In this document: in pieces, positions 16,237 through 25,807 of the stretch
Layout of the letters: each line of letters begins with the position of its first letter
Numbering within the stretch: the first letter of the stretch is position 1
Assembly: GCA_947625265.1 (NCBI GenBank)
Contig: CANQNM010000005.1
Location: forward strand, 1-32,895
Direction: 5' to 3'
DNA from: an uncultured Clostridia bacterium
GTDB taxonomy: Bacteria; Bacillota; Clostridia; Oscillospirales; CAG-272
DNA length: 32,895 nt
The notes under the pieces: model-generated
Database searches by the model: none
What the model was told of the DNA's origin: nothing
Seen by the model: the letters and a program-made list of their open reading frames with translations, nothing else
Translations under genes and position numbers: made by a program

Positions 16237-17874
16237 CTACGCCTTGTTCTGTGCATCTACCAGATTGGATGCCCCAAACATTTTTCTGAGTTTCGGTTTT
16301 TCAATTTTACCTGTGGCGTTTCTAGGCACATCGGTAAGAATAAATTTTCTAGGACGCTTGTATCGGGGAAGTTGGTGACAGAATGTTTCCAAATCCTGCT
16401 CGGTACAACTGTGTCCGTCCTTGATCTGCACAATCGCCGCCGCAATTTCGCCAAGTCTCGGATCAGGCAACCCGATGACCGCAACATCCATTACGTCCGG
16501 ATGAGAACTGAGAAAATCTTCAATTTGGACAGGATAGATGTTTTCTCCTCCCGAAATGATCACATCCTTTTTTCTGTCCACAAGATAGATGAAACCGTCC
16601 TTATCCTTCATTGCCATATCACCGGTGTACAGCCAGCCGTCTTTCAGCACCTCTTTTGTCGCCTTTTCGTCATTGTAATAACAGACCATGACGCCGTCGC
16701 CCTTGACGCAAAGTTCCCCTACCGTCTGCCCTTCCACTTCATTGTCGTGTTCATCTACGATTTTCACCTGCCATCCGAAGCCCGGCACCCCGATGGCGCC
16801 CACTTTGTGGGTGTTTTCCACACCCAAATGCACGCATCCGGGTCCAATAGATTCAGACAGCCCGTAGTTTGTGTCATACTGCTGGTTTGGGAAATAAGAG
16901 AGCCATTTTTTTACAAGACTTTGCGGAACCGGCTGCGCACCAATGTGCATCAGCCGTACTTGGTCAAGATTATAGTTTTCCAGCGACAATTCCCCATTCT
17001 CAAGAGCAACCAAAATATCCTGCGCCCACGGAACGAGCAGCCAGAGAATGGTGCAGCGCTCCTTTGACGCGGTTTCAAGGATGTAGGCGGGCTTGGTTCC
17101 CTTTAAAAGCACCGCTTTTCCTCCGCTGATCAGCGAACCGAACCAGTGCATTTTGGCGCCTGTGTGGTAGAGCGGCGGAATGCAGAGGAAGATGTCGTCT
17201 TCGGTCTGACCATGGTGCTTCTGTTCCACAATGCAGGAATGCATCAGTGCTTTGTGACGGTGAAGAATCGCCTTGGGAAATCCTGTCGTGCCTGAAGAGA
17301 AATAGATCGCGGCGTTGTCTTCGTCGGTAATTTCAACATTGGGAGATGTGCTGGGCATGTCGGCTGTCATGTCCTTGTAGTCCTCTGCAAAAACCGGCGT
17401 GGGCGCATCCCCAACATAAATCATATGACATCTCTTCCCCACCGATTCATAGATCTCCTCCAGTCGTCCCACAAACTCCGCACCGAAAACCAGCACGTCC
17501 ACCTCTGCCAACCGCGCACAATACTCAATTTCGCTGGATGTGAAGCGGAAATTGAAAGGCACTGCAAGTGCTCCGGATTTCAGGATCCCGAAATAAATCG
17601 GCAGCCACTCTATGCAGTTCATGAGAAGAATTCCTACACGATCTCCCTTTCTTATGCTTTTATGAAGCAGGAGATTGGCAAAGCGATTTGCCTTTTCATC
17701 GAAAACCCTCCAGGTGATTTCACGTCTAAAATAAGATGAGGCGGTGGGTTGAATCAGGTCGTACTCCTTATAGGAAATCTTTCTCGTCTCTTTTTGCTCC
17801 GGATTAATTTCCACCAAACATACCTTATTCGGAAAATTTTTGCTGTTGTTCTCAAGCAATTGAGTTATCGGCAT
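16237..17874 (-). CDS. AMP-forming acyl-CoA synthetase/ligase
   Basis: YFSSGTTGFPKAILHRH, YGLSESIG, GWLYTGDMAMKDKDGFIYLVDRKKDVIISGGENIYP, PRNATGKIEKPKLR. Confidence 0.93.
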   Translation of the reverse strand: MPITQLLENNSKNFPNKVCLVEINPEQKETRKISYKEYDLIQPTASSYFRREITWRVFDEKANRFANLLLHKSIRKGDRVGILLMNCIEWLPIYFGILKSGALAVPFNFRFTSSEIEYCARLAEVDVLVFGAEFVGRLEEIYESVGKRCHMIYVGDAPTPVFAEDYKDMTADMPSTSPNVEITDEDNAAIYFSSGTTGFPKAILHRHKALMHSCIVEQKHHGQTEDDIFLCIPPLYHTGAKMHWFGSLISGGKAVLLKGTKPAYILETASKERCTILWLLVPWAQDILVALENGELSLENYNLDQVRLMHIGAQPVPQSLVKKWLSYFPNQQYDTNYGLSESIGPGCVHLGVENTHKVGAIGVPGFGWQVKIVDEHDNEVEGQTVGELCVKGDGVMVCYYNDEKATKEVLKDGWLYTGDMAMKDKDGFIYLVDRKKDVIISGGENIYPVQIEDFLSSHPDVMDVAVIGLPDPRLGEIAAAIVQIKDGHSCTEQDLETFCHQLPRYKRPRKFILTDVPRNATGKIEKPKLRKMFGASNLVDAQNKA

Positions 17875-17936
17875 GGTCTGCTCCTTTTGTTTATTTTTTT
17901 GTCATTCCCAAATGTACTGAGAATTCCTATGTTCTT

Positions 17937-19517
17937 TCAATGATCTTCCTCTTCCTCAATCTTCAAAGCGGTCGTCGCCTCCACGGTAACGGTCTTTTTA
18001 TAGCAGGAAAAGATCTCGTCCATGCGATTTTTGTTCATCTTCTTGGTCACAAGGCTGACAAGGGGAACAAGAATCAAACCGAGGATCATAGCGATCGCTC
18101 CGGAATGAATCGAGGATTTGAATACCAAATCATCAAGGAAGGGGACATGGAAGGAAAATTTTGCGATGCTTTTGACAAGCTGCGTCAGTCCCATGGCCAC
18201 ACCCACGAAGAAACTTACATAGACCGACGCACGGGTGATTTTTTTGCTGTACAATCCGTAAAGAAAAGGAGCAATGAAACAACCGGCAAGCACGCCCCAA
18301 GACACTCCCATCAGATCCGCGATGAAGGACACCGAAGATTCGTTTGTGGACCGTGCCTGATAAATGGCGATCAGCGCAGAAACCACAATGAAGAAAGCGA
18401 TGAACAACCGGATGAAGAGCATCTTCTTTTTTTCACTCATGGGCTTTTTCTTAAGCGGCGCCACAAGATCCAGTGTCAAAGTTGAACTGGAAGTGAGCAC
18501 GAGCGAGGACAAGGTTGACATGGAAGCGGAAAGCACTAGAACAAGAACAATGCCAATAAGCACCGGCCCCATGTTCTCAAGCATAGTGGGCACTAGGTTG
18601 TCATACCCTACGGCCGGCGCACCGTTCACACTCTCTGAGAAAAGCCTCGAAAAGCCGCCGATAAAATAGCATCCCCCGGCAACAATGATGGCAAATACCG
18701 TGGAAATCACCGTTCCTTTTTTGATGGAATCCTCATCTTTGATGGCATAAAATTTTCCAATCATCTGAGGAAGTCCCCATGTTCCAAGAGAAGTAAGGAT
18801 TATCACAAACAGCAAAAACAAAGGATCCGCGCCCAGGAAGGAAGAATACTCCCATCCGGCCTTATCGGCAAGCGCTCCCATAGATGCCATCAGGCCGCCG
18901 TTTTCATGGAGCACCGCGAAAATCACCGCGCAAATTCCGAAAACCATGAAAATACCCTGAATGAAATCGTTGACCGCAGTAGCCATATATCCGCCGGCAA
19001 TGACGTAAACGCAGGTCAAAAGCGACATCACAATCACGCACACCGTGTAGTCTACCGTGGGAAACGCCATGGTAAAGAGTCTCGAAAGACCGTTAAACAG
19101 CGAGGCGGTATAGGGAATCAGAAAAACGAAAACGATCACGGCGGAAATCAGTTTCAACGCCTTGGAATCGTACCGCGTGCCGAAAAATTCCGGCATGGTT
19201 TTGGACTTTAGGTGGTTGGTCATGATGCGGGTTCGCCTGCCAAGCAGAACCCAGGGAAGAAGAGAGCCAATGAAGGCATTGCCCAAACCGATCCACGTGG
19301 AAGCAACACCGAAGTTCCAACCAAATTTTCCGGCGTACCCCACAAAAATCACGGCGGAGAAATAAGAGGTTCCATAGGCAAAAGCCGTAAGCCAGGGCCC
19401 CGCCTTTTGCCCGCCCAAAACAAACCCGTCAACATTTTTGGCGTGTTTGCGGCACAAAAAGCCAACGAAAACCATCAGGGCAAAGAAAAAAATTAAAAAT
19501 AAAATTTGCACCCACAT
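17937..19517 (-). CDS. Sodium:solute symporter (SSS family)
   Basis: 526 aa, about 13 hydrophobic segments; FFALMVFVGFLCRKHAKNVDGFVLGGQKAGPWLTAFAYGTSYFSAVIFVGYAG and ASMSTLSSLVLTSSSTLTLD. Confidence 0.92.
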   Translation of the reverse strand: MWVQILFLIFFFALMVFVGFLCRKHAKNVDGFVLGGQKAGPWLTAFAYGTSYFSAVIFVGYAGKFGWNFGVASTWIGLGNAFIGSLLPWVLLGRRTRIMTNHLKSKTMPEFFGTRYDSKALKLISAVIVFVFLIPYTASLFNGLSRLFTMAFPTVDYTVCVIVMSLLTCVYVIAGGYMATAVNDFIQGIFMVFGICAVIFAVLHENGGLMASMGALADKAGWEYSSFLGADPLFLLFVIILTSLGTWGLPQMIGKFYAIKDEDSIKKGTVISTVFAIIVAGGCYFIGGFSRLFSESVNGAPAVGYDNLVPTMLENMGPVLIGIVLVLVLSASMSTLSSLVLTSSSTLTLDLVAPLKKKPMSEKKKMLFIRLFIAFFIVVSALIAIYQARSTNESSVSFIADLMGVSWGVLAGCFIAPFLYGLYSKKITRASVYVSFFVGVAMGLTQLVKSIAKFSFHVPFLDDLVFKSSIHSGAIAMILGLILVPLVSLVTKKMNKNRMDEIFSCYKKTVTVEATTALKIEEEEDH

Positions 19518-19518
19518 C

Positions 19519-19547
19519 TTGTTCTTTCCTCCTTAAAGATGTATAAT
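19519..19547 (+). promoter_or_regulatory. Putative sigma-A promoter TTGTTC-N17-TATAAT for the amidohydrolase gene
   Basis: -35 at 19519-19524, -10 at 19542-19547, 17-bp spacing. Confidence 0.5.
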
Positions 19548-19614
19548 GAACGGTGTACATACAATATACACTCATACCAAAATAAAAACGGTTTCAAAAA
19601 AGAGAGGATACATC

Positions 19615-20427
19615 ATGATCATCGACATGCACACTCACGCTTTTCCGGACGCCATTGCCGGACGCACCATCGCAATCCTCGAAAAAAAGGGCGGCTTTCC
19701 CGCTCAGAACGACGGAACCGTCGCCGGGCTGAAAAAGACGATGGACGCCGCCGGTATTTCCCTTTCGCTGGTCCTCCCCGTCGTCACAAAACCAACACAG
19801 TTTGAAAGCGTCAATCGGTTTGCAAAAACCGTGGACGACATGCCCGGACTTCGCTCCTTCGGAGGAATACATCCTTTATGTGAAGATCTGAAAGGAAAAC
19901 TGAACTTTCTCAAACAGTCGGGATTTCGCGGAATCAAAATTCATCCGGATTATCAGGAAAAATTCATCGATGAACCGGAGTATATCGAAATATTCGAAAA
20001 TTGTAGACGGTTGGGTCTTTACGTCACCACTCATGCCGGAGTAGATCCCGCCGAACCTCTGCTTGTGCGTTGCCCTCCCGAAAGAATGCGAAAAGTTCTG
20101 GACAAAATAAAATGCGAAAAAGACGAAAAACCATTTATCATCCTGGCACATCTGGGCGGAGCGAATATGTACGACGAGGTGGAAAGATATCTTGTCGGAA
20201 CAAACGTGTACATTGATCTGTCCTTTGTCCTTCCCCACGCAAACCCGGAACAGGCACTGCGAATCATCAGAACGCACGGAGTCGATAAAATTCTCTTCGC
20301 CACCGACGCCCCATGGGTAAGCCAGAAAAAGTATCTGGAATATTTTATGTCACTGCCTTTGACGGATCGGGAACGTTCCCAAATTCTTTACGAAAATGCG
20401 GCAAAAATTCTAAATATTTCGATATAG
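19615..20427 (+). CDS. Amidohydrolase family 2 (ACMSD/TIM-type) metal-dependent hydrolase
   Basis: MIIDMHTHAFPD, GIKIHPDYQ, YVTTHAG, FIILAHLGG, ILFATDAPW. ATG 19615 follows AGAGAGGATACATC. Confidence 0.88.
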   Translation: MIIDMHTHAFPDAIAGRTIAILEKKGGFPAQNDGTVAGLKKTMDAAGISLSLVLPVVTKPTQFESVNRFAKTVDDMPGLRSFGGIHPLCEDLKGKLNFLKQSGFRGIKIHPDYQEKFIDEPEYIEIFENCRRLGLYVTTHAGVDPAEPLLVRCPPERMRKVLDKIKCEKDEKPFIILAHLGGANMYDEVERYLVGTNVYIDLSFVLPHANPEQALRIIRTHGVDKILFATDAPWVSQKKYLEYFMSLPLTDRERSQILYENAAKILNISI

Positions 20428-20569
20428 AATCCAGTCGTATGATAACATAATTCGACATAAAAGTCAACCGTTTTTACAAAGGTTATTCAGAAAGCCGACA
20501 AAAGTCAAAGTTCGGTTCGTTCTCCCGCGCACGTTGTTGAAGATCTCCGGAAACGCTGTTTTCTCCCCC

Positions 20570-20598
20570 TTGACACGTGAAAAAACATGGGATATAAT
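20570..20598 (+). promoter_or_regulatory. Consensus sigma-A promoter TTGACA-N17-TATAAT
   Basis: Exact consensus hexamers 20570-20575 and 20593-20598, 17-bp spacer. Confidence 0.85.
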
Positions 20599-20743
20599 GT
20601 ACGTGCCGATTCGACGAATTTCAGGATATACTCAGTCCTCAGGACAGGGATATGAACCGATACCGGTGACTTCGGTTGGTTTCTGTCAGATCTACATACA
20701 GGAAAGGAAATTTTCGCTCAAAGGAAATTTTGCGGTTACGATT

Positions 20744-22054
20744 GTGAAAATTTTGAAAACAAAAAAAACATGCGCTGCTATTCTTCTCATCGCCACACTC
20801 CTTCTTCTGGTTCCGAGCTGCGGAAACAGCCGAAAGAACAGTACAAATGTCGATCGGGGGGTATGTGTCGCTTTTGCAGACGGAGAGGCTTCCCCTGCTT
20901 TCGCAAAGCATCTCAACCCTTTGTACGCTGCAAACGATACCGAATTTTCCATCGGCATGCTTGTCGCGCCCACAGTGATGCGCTACGATGAAAGCGCTGG
21001 ATGGGTCAAGATCTTGGGAACCATCACAACGGAAGTAAGCGATGGAAAAACAGTTGCGACAGTGACGCTCGATAAGAATATCAAGTACTCCAATGGCAGA
21101 AATATTTCAATCTCTGCCTATGTCAGCGTCCTTGAGCGGATCACCCGCACTTCATACACCGGTTACTACAAGGACTACTATAAAAACCCAATCGAAGGGC
21201 TGGTGTCTTTTCGCTACAACTGTCGGGGACTTACTCTCTCAGATATTCCGGATTTCGATGGAGAACTGGATGAGATCTTTAAAAATGTTTCCAAAGAAGA
21301 TTATTTAAATATGCTCTTAGAAACAGAAGTTGCCGGACTCTATACAGACAGTCAAAACCCTGAAAGTATTGCTCCCGACGGACGTTCGTTCAAACAGATC
21401 GTTCTTGAAGAAAGCAAAAATGAGGAAGTAAAACAAGACAACTTTTTTATTCGGAACGACATCAAAACCTTAATGCCAAAACTCCTCAGTGAAATTTACG
21501 CCTCCAAACCGACAGAACAGTGGATGCTCAAAGAATTGCGCGCCATAAAGTATGTGGAACTGCAAGATGCCTTCAAGGCCCAATGCGCCTCTATGGGAAG
21601 TCCCTGCAACAGTATTCCCGGCGTAGTGTCCGGCGGCAGAAACGCAGATTTTTGTACAGTGACCTTCTCCTCTTCCATCAGCGAAGACGAGGCGATACGA
21701 ATACTCAATCTCCCAGTGATTTACTCATATTCTCAGGATATCTCGTCCTTAACAGTCGGTGCGGGCGCTTACGTTGGATGCGGAGAAAGCGCGGGCAATG
21801 ACAGCAGCATGTTCAGGTTCTCCTCAGGCGATGAGTATCTTTCTGTTGTGACCGTGCCGCGTCAGAATATCTTCACAACCATGTTCATGGAACAAATTGA
21901 TATCGCGGTGCTTCCTGACACACTCACCGAAACCGAAAAAGAATCCGCTTCAAAAAACAATTTTCAGGTAAAAATCATCGGTTCTTCTCAGGTTATATGG
22001 AATCCGGATACTGTAAACGAAGAAATGTTGAATAAGATTGTGATGCTTTTTTGA
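20744..22054 (+). CDS. Lipoprotein, divergent family-5 (peptide/oligopeptide-type) solute-binding protein; GTG start assumed
   Basis: Lipobox-like IATLLLLVPSCGNS; LDKNIKYSNGRNISISAYV resembles the SBP_bac_5 'vkfSDG.pltA.Dv' segment. The consensus promoter at 20570 lies inside the longer ORF (20534), favouring an internal start. Confidence 0.6.
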   Translation: MKILKTKKTCAAILLIATLLLLVPSCGNSRKNSTNVDRGVCVAFADGEASPAFAKHLNPLYAANDTEFSIGMLVAPTVMRYDESAGWVKILGTITTEVSDGKTVATVTLDKNIKYSNGRNISISAYVSVLERITRTSYTGYYKDYYKNPIEGLVSFRYNCRGLTLSDIPDFDGELDEIFKNVSKEDYLNMLLETEVAGLYTDSQNPESIAPDGRSFKQIVLEESKNEEVKQDNFFIRNDIKTLMPKLLSEIYASKPTEQWMLKELRAIKYVELQDAFKAQCASMGSPCNSIPGVVSGGRNADFCTVTFSSSISEDEAIRILNLPVIYSYSQDISSLTVGAGAYVGCGESAGNDSSMFRFSSGDEYLSVVTVPRQNIFTTMFMEQIDIAVLPDTLTETEKESASKNNFQVKIIGSSQVIWNPDTVNEEMLNKIVMLF

Positions 22055-22108
22055 AAAGTGTTGCCGGCGTTCCGCTTTCTTTTCGCACATGAAGACCGGT
22101 TTCTCATG

Positions 22109-22163
22109 AAAACACTCTACCCCATTGCGGATACACCCGCATGAGGTAGAGTGTTTCTTTTTT
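22109..22163. terminator. Bidirectional intrinsic terminator between convergent genes
   Basis: AAACACTCTACC...GGTAGAGTGTTT followed by CTTTTTT (+). Confidence 0.88.
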
Positions 22164-22165
22164 CT

Positions 22166-23515
22166 CTATTCTTCCTCGGGACTTTCCCGTGTAACAAGAA
22201 CCGTTACTTCCTCGATTCTCCGTTTGAAAATTTTTTCAACCCGAATGTGCATTCCGAAACAATCCACCTCGGGATGCGTTCCGTCGTCCGGAATAACCGT
22301 CAAAAAACTGAATACAAGGCTCGCCAAGGTATCAAATTCCCGATCATCCGGAACGTTGACGCCGGCAACGGCGCAGAATTTTTCGATTTCTGTAGATCCC
22401 TTTGCTTTATAACAGTTTTCGGAAATTTTCACGATCTCTTCATCATCTGTGACAGGATCGTCGGTTTCATCGTAAATATTTCCCACGATTTCCTCAAGAA
22501 GATCTTCCATGGTGATAATCCCCGCGGTTCCACCGTATTCATCCACCACCACAGCCATATGAATTTTATTTTTCCGCATTTCAGATAGAAGGTTGGTGGC
22601 GTGTACACTTTCGGGTACAAAATAGGGTGTGTATAAAAGATCCTTCAGCGTCTTTCTTTCTTTCTCCATATGCAAACGGTCGATCAGGTATCTCTTGGTG
22701 CTGAGAATTCCCACCACATTATCGATATCCTCATCATACACCGGAATTCGGGAATATCCTGTTTCCTCAATAATTTTATTGAGTTGTTTCTCGGAAATAT
22801 CCAAAGGGACCGCCGTCATTGCGGTGCGATGAGTCAAAAGTTCGCCAGCCGTTACATCCTTGAATTCAAAGACGTTCTCAATCATTTCCTTTTCACCGGA
22901 TTCGATCGCTCCGGTTTCTTCGCCCATGTCAACAAGTGTCAGAATTTCGTCCTGTGTAACGTCCTCTTCGAAAACCTGTGCGCCAATTCCCAACAAATTT
23001 ACAAACGCCTTGGTGAAGAAGTCACATAAAGAGGCAAAAGGCAAAGAGACGACATACAAAACTTTGACCATCGCGTAACTTCTGTACCGCTGCGTTTTTT
23101 TGCCCCTCAGCGTTCCCCACGCGGAAAAAATTCTTCGAATGAAGACAATATACAAAAAAGCGTAGAGCAATCCAAAAATAAAAAACGTCAGGATACAGAG
23201 AAACACAAAACTGCGAGAACCGCCGACGGCCTCCCGGATCTTATCCGTCATACCGTAGCACAAAACGCCCAACATCAAACTTTCAAAAACCAGCAGGAGC
23301 ATCTGCGTGGCCCACAAAGTATCCTTGACTTTTTGTTCGCGGTTCAAAAAGAATTCTGCCATTTTTTTGGCGTTTCCGATTTCCTTTTCTTCTGCATCCC
23401 TCTCCAGTTTTTTACTGTTTTGCGCGTCCAAATACCCCCGCGCAAATGAAATTACGGCGGATACAACCGCCAGAACAGCAATGATTAACAGACATCGCCA
23501 ACTATCGGCTGACAA
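22166..23515 (-). CDS. CNNM/CorC-family (hemolysin-like) membrane protein with CBS pair and CorC_HlyC domain
   Basis: FEFKDVTAGELLTHRTAMTAVPL, YSRIPVYDEDIDNVVGILSTKRYL, HMAVVVDEYGGTAGIITMEDLLEEIVGNIYDETD. Confidence 0.93.
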   Translation of the reverse strand: MSADSWRCLLIIAVLAVVSAVISFARGYLDAQNSKKLERDAEEKEIGNAKKMAEFFLNREQKVKDTLWATQMLLLVFESLMLGVLCYGMTDKIREAVGGSRSFVFLCILTFFIFGLLYAFLYIVFIRRIFSAWGTLRGKKTQRYRSYAMVKVLYVVSLPFASLCDFFTKAFVNLLGIGAQVFEEDVTQDEILTLVDMGEETGAIESGEKEMIENVFEFKDVTAGELLTHRTAMTAVPLDISEKQLNKIIEETGYSRIPVYDEDIDNVVGILSTKRYLIDRLHMEKERKTLKDLLYTPYFVPESVHATNLLSEMRKNKIHMAVVVDEYGGTAGIITMEDLLEEIVGNIYDETDDPVTDDEEIVKISENCYKAKGSTEIEKFCAVAGVNVPDDREFDTLASLVFSFLTVIPDDGTHPEVDCFGMHIRVEKIFKRRIEEVTVLVTRESPEEE

Positions 23516-23757
23516 AAAAATTCCCCCATTGGATTATGTAAAATTGCCTATACACGGCATATAATCGGAGAGATTATACACCACTTCGTTCTACTTGTCA
23601 AGGGTACGGTGTACTTTATTTTTTAGTGAATTTCCACTAGTGAATTCCCAAAGTAAATGAACGGTGAAATACAAGTTGGGACAGACCAATTTGCGATAAT
23701 GGGCGTGTCACAGTGCATATGTTTTGAAAAATAAAAGTTTTCGCGTCTAAAAAGCGT

Positions 23758-23794
23758 GTCCGTTCCCGTTGATTGAGAATCTACGGGAACGGAC
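23758..23794 (-). terminator. Hairpin with 12-bp perfect arms, probable terminator for the SGNH gene
   Basis: GTCCGTTCCCGT-N13-ACGGGAACGGAC; minus strand continues ACGCTTTTT. Confidence 0.65.
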
Positions 23795-23885
23795 GTTTTC
23801 ATCCGTACTGAAATTTTCTATCGATTTTGCCAACCGCGGCGTTACTTATACTTCACGTTTCACAGACGATTGTTCAAGCGTTTTC

Positions 23886-24587
23886 TCAGGAGCGAGATGG
23901 TTGGCACAGTTCTTCAAGAAATCTCATGATCGGAAGGTAAAGTATGTCATATCCTTTGCCGTTTGGGTGGATAAAATCCGCGGTATTTACCTTTTCCTTT
24001 ACATGGAACTCTTTCGCAAAATCATCGTCGTTATAAAGATCAAGGCAAGGAATCTCCCACTTTTTGCAAATCTTCAAAATCTCGCCAAAATACTCATCCA
24101 TGTTGGAGATCCTTCCGATGGGGCAGGACGGAGCGCGGAAATTTGCAATGAAGCAGAGCTGCGTGTGTGGAAAATATCTCTTTGCGTAAAAAAACAACTC
24201 CTCAAGGCCTCCGGCGCATGTAGAAATATCAAAGTCTGAAAGTTCAAATCCCTTTGCCATCTTTCCGGCGGGATTGCTGTCCCACGCCTCGTTTACTCCG
24301 CCGTGGAGTACCACGAGATCAAAAACCTCTTTTTTGCATGCCTCAATCTGCGCAAGAATTCGGTTCTCTTTCCGACAGGTAGAAAGCGATGCGCCGTCCC
24401 TTCCCTTATTGATGTAACTCAAGCCCGTTGCCGATGAGATTCTGCCGGCCCACCCCCACCGGAGGCAATCCGGATAGTCATATACGGAAGCGGCGCATAT
24501 AGAATCCCCGCAGAAAAGAACTCTCTTATTCTCAAGAGAACTGGGACGCCTTTTGAACCGTTCGTCGTTTTGTCTTAAAAATTCCAT
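23886..24587 (-). CDS. SGNH/GDSL hydrolase
   Basis: VLFCGDSICAASVYDYPDCLRWGWAGRISS, VVLHGGVNEAWD, DFIHPNGKGYDIL. Confidence 0.8.
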   Translation of the reverse strand: MEFLRQNDERFKRRPSSLENKRVLFCGDSICAASVYDYPDCLRWGWAGRISSATGLSYINKGRDGASLSTCRKENRILAQIEACKKEVFDLVVLHGGVNEAWDSNPAGKMAKGFELSDFDISTCAGGLEELFFYAKRYFPHTQLCFIANFRAPSCPIGRISNMDEYFGEILKICKKWEIPCLDLYNDDDFAKEFHVKEKVNTADFIHPNGKGYDILYLPIMRFLEELCQPSRS

Positions 24588-24683
24588 CTTTACGACCTCT
24601 ACAATCCGTCATCCGAGACGGTAAAATTTTTTGCTTCTCATTTGAATCGAAATTCCATGAAGCGTCTTTTTTGATGTTCAGAA

Positions 24684-25406
24684 TTAGCCCTCGTAGGCGT
24701 CCCTGTCAACGATCAGCGTCACGTCGGCATGCGCCAAAAGCAACGTTCCCGGGCACATCGTGGTAATTCTCCCGGAAAGCATTTTCTCAACTACCGCATG
24801 TTTTCCCTTGCCGGATGCAAGAACAATGATTTTCTTTGCTTTCATAATGGAGCCGATTCCCATGGTCACAGCTTTGGTTGGGACGTCGCTGACAGACGCA
24901 AAAAATCTGGAGTTTGCCTTTATGGTGCTTTCAGTAAGAGAAGTGAGGTGCGTGCCGGCGTAAAGTTCCTCCTCCGGTTCGTTAAAGGCAATGTGGCCAT
25001 TGGGCCCAAGACCAAGAACCTGAAGATCAATTCCTCCGGCGGCCTCAATGGCGGCGTCATACGCCTCTCCCATAGCAGTGGGATCCTTGGCAAGGCCGTC
25101 CGGTACATGCGTATGCTCCTTGTTGATGTCTACATGGTCAAAAAGATTGACATTCATGAAATATCTGTAGGACTGCTCATGCGTCGGTTCAAGAGGATAA
25201 TACTCATCGAGATTAAAACTTGTGACATCTTTAAAGGTAATTTCTCCTGCTCTGTTCATTCCGGCAAGTTCCTTATACATTCCCACGGGTGTGGAACCGG
25301 TAGCGAGTCCAAGCACACAGCAAGGCTTGTTCTTCAATAGAGACGCAATAATCTTCGCGCCCTCCTTTGACATCTCATCATAATTTTCACAAACAATAAC
25401 TTTCAT
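24684..25406 (-). CDS. nagB: Glucosamine-6-phosphate deaminase
   Basis: MKVIVCENYDEMSKEGAKIIASLL, GLATGSTPVGMYKELAGM, FNLDEYYPL, QVLGLGPNGHIAFNEP. Confidence 0.95.
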   Translation of the reverse strand: MKVIVCENYDEMSKEGAKIIASLLKNKPCCVLGLATGSTPVGMYKELAGMNRAGEITFKDVTSFNLDEYYPLEPTHEQSYRYFMNVNLFDHVDINKEHTHVPDGLAKDPTAMGEAYDAAIEAAGGIDLQVLGLGPNGHIAFNEPEEELYAGTHLTSLTESTIKANSRFFASVSDVPTKAVTMGIGSIMKAKKIIVLASGKGKHAVVEKMLSGRITTMCPGTLLLAHADVTLIVDRDAYEG

Positions 25407-25725
25407 TTTTTCCTCCGTGTAAGTCGCCTTTTACTATCCATTCAAAGGCAGAAACTGGCGGCATCAGTATAGCACAAACACCGTCAGAAAACAAGTCTTT
25501 CCGCAAAATTCAAAATAGAATTTCCGTAGGATAACGCGAAAATTAAACAAACGGTGCAATCAGAAACGGCCGAATCCCTTAGAAGTTCCGCATCCTGTCA
25601 TTTTTCCTGTGCCCACTGTTCCCGCTTATTTGTATGTTTTATGGCAACGGATATGCTTGCCCCGATGCTCACTCTATACTCGGTCGGCTTTTGACGTAAA
25701 TATCGCGGGAATTTCAGAAAACACC

Positions 25726-25754
25726 TTGAAAAAAAATATGAAAACTGGTATACT
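25726..25754 (+). promoter_or_regulatory. Putative sigma-A promoter TTGAAA-N17-TATACT
   Basis: -35 25726-25731, -10 25749-25754, 17-bp spacer, 54 bp before CDS 25808. Confidence 0.65.
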
Positions 25755-25807
25755 GTTGTTGTGTATAAGAAACTGCACAACGGAGATCTGCAAAGGATTG
25801 TAATTTT

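Noticed and set aside
16213-17067. 284-aa plus-strand ORF
   Set aside because: Antisense to the well-supported acyl-CoA ligase; composition reads as a shadow ORF.
17940-18485. 181-aa plus-strand ORF rich in His/Arg
   Set aside because: Antisense to the SSS symporter; shadow of a hydrophobic protein.
23769-24239. 156-aa plus-strand ORF
   Set aside because: Mostly antisense to the SGNH hydrolase gene and starts within a terminator-like hairpin.
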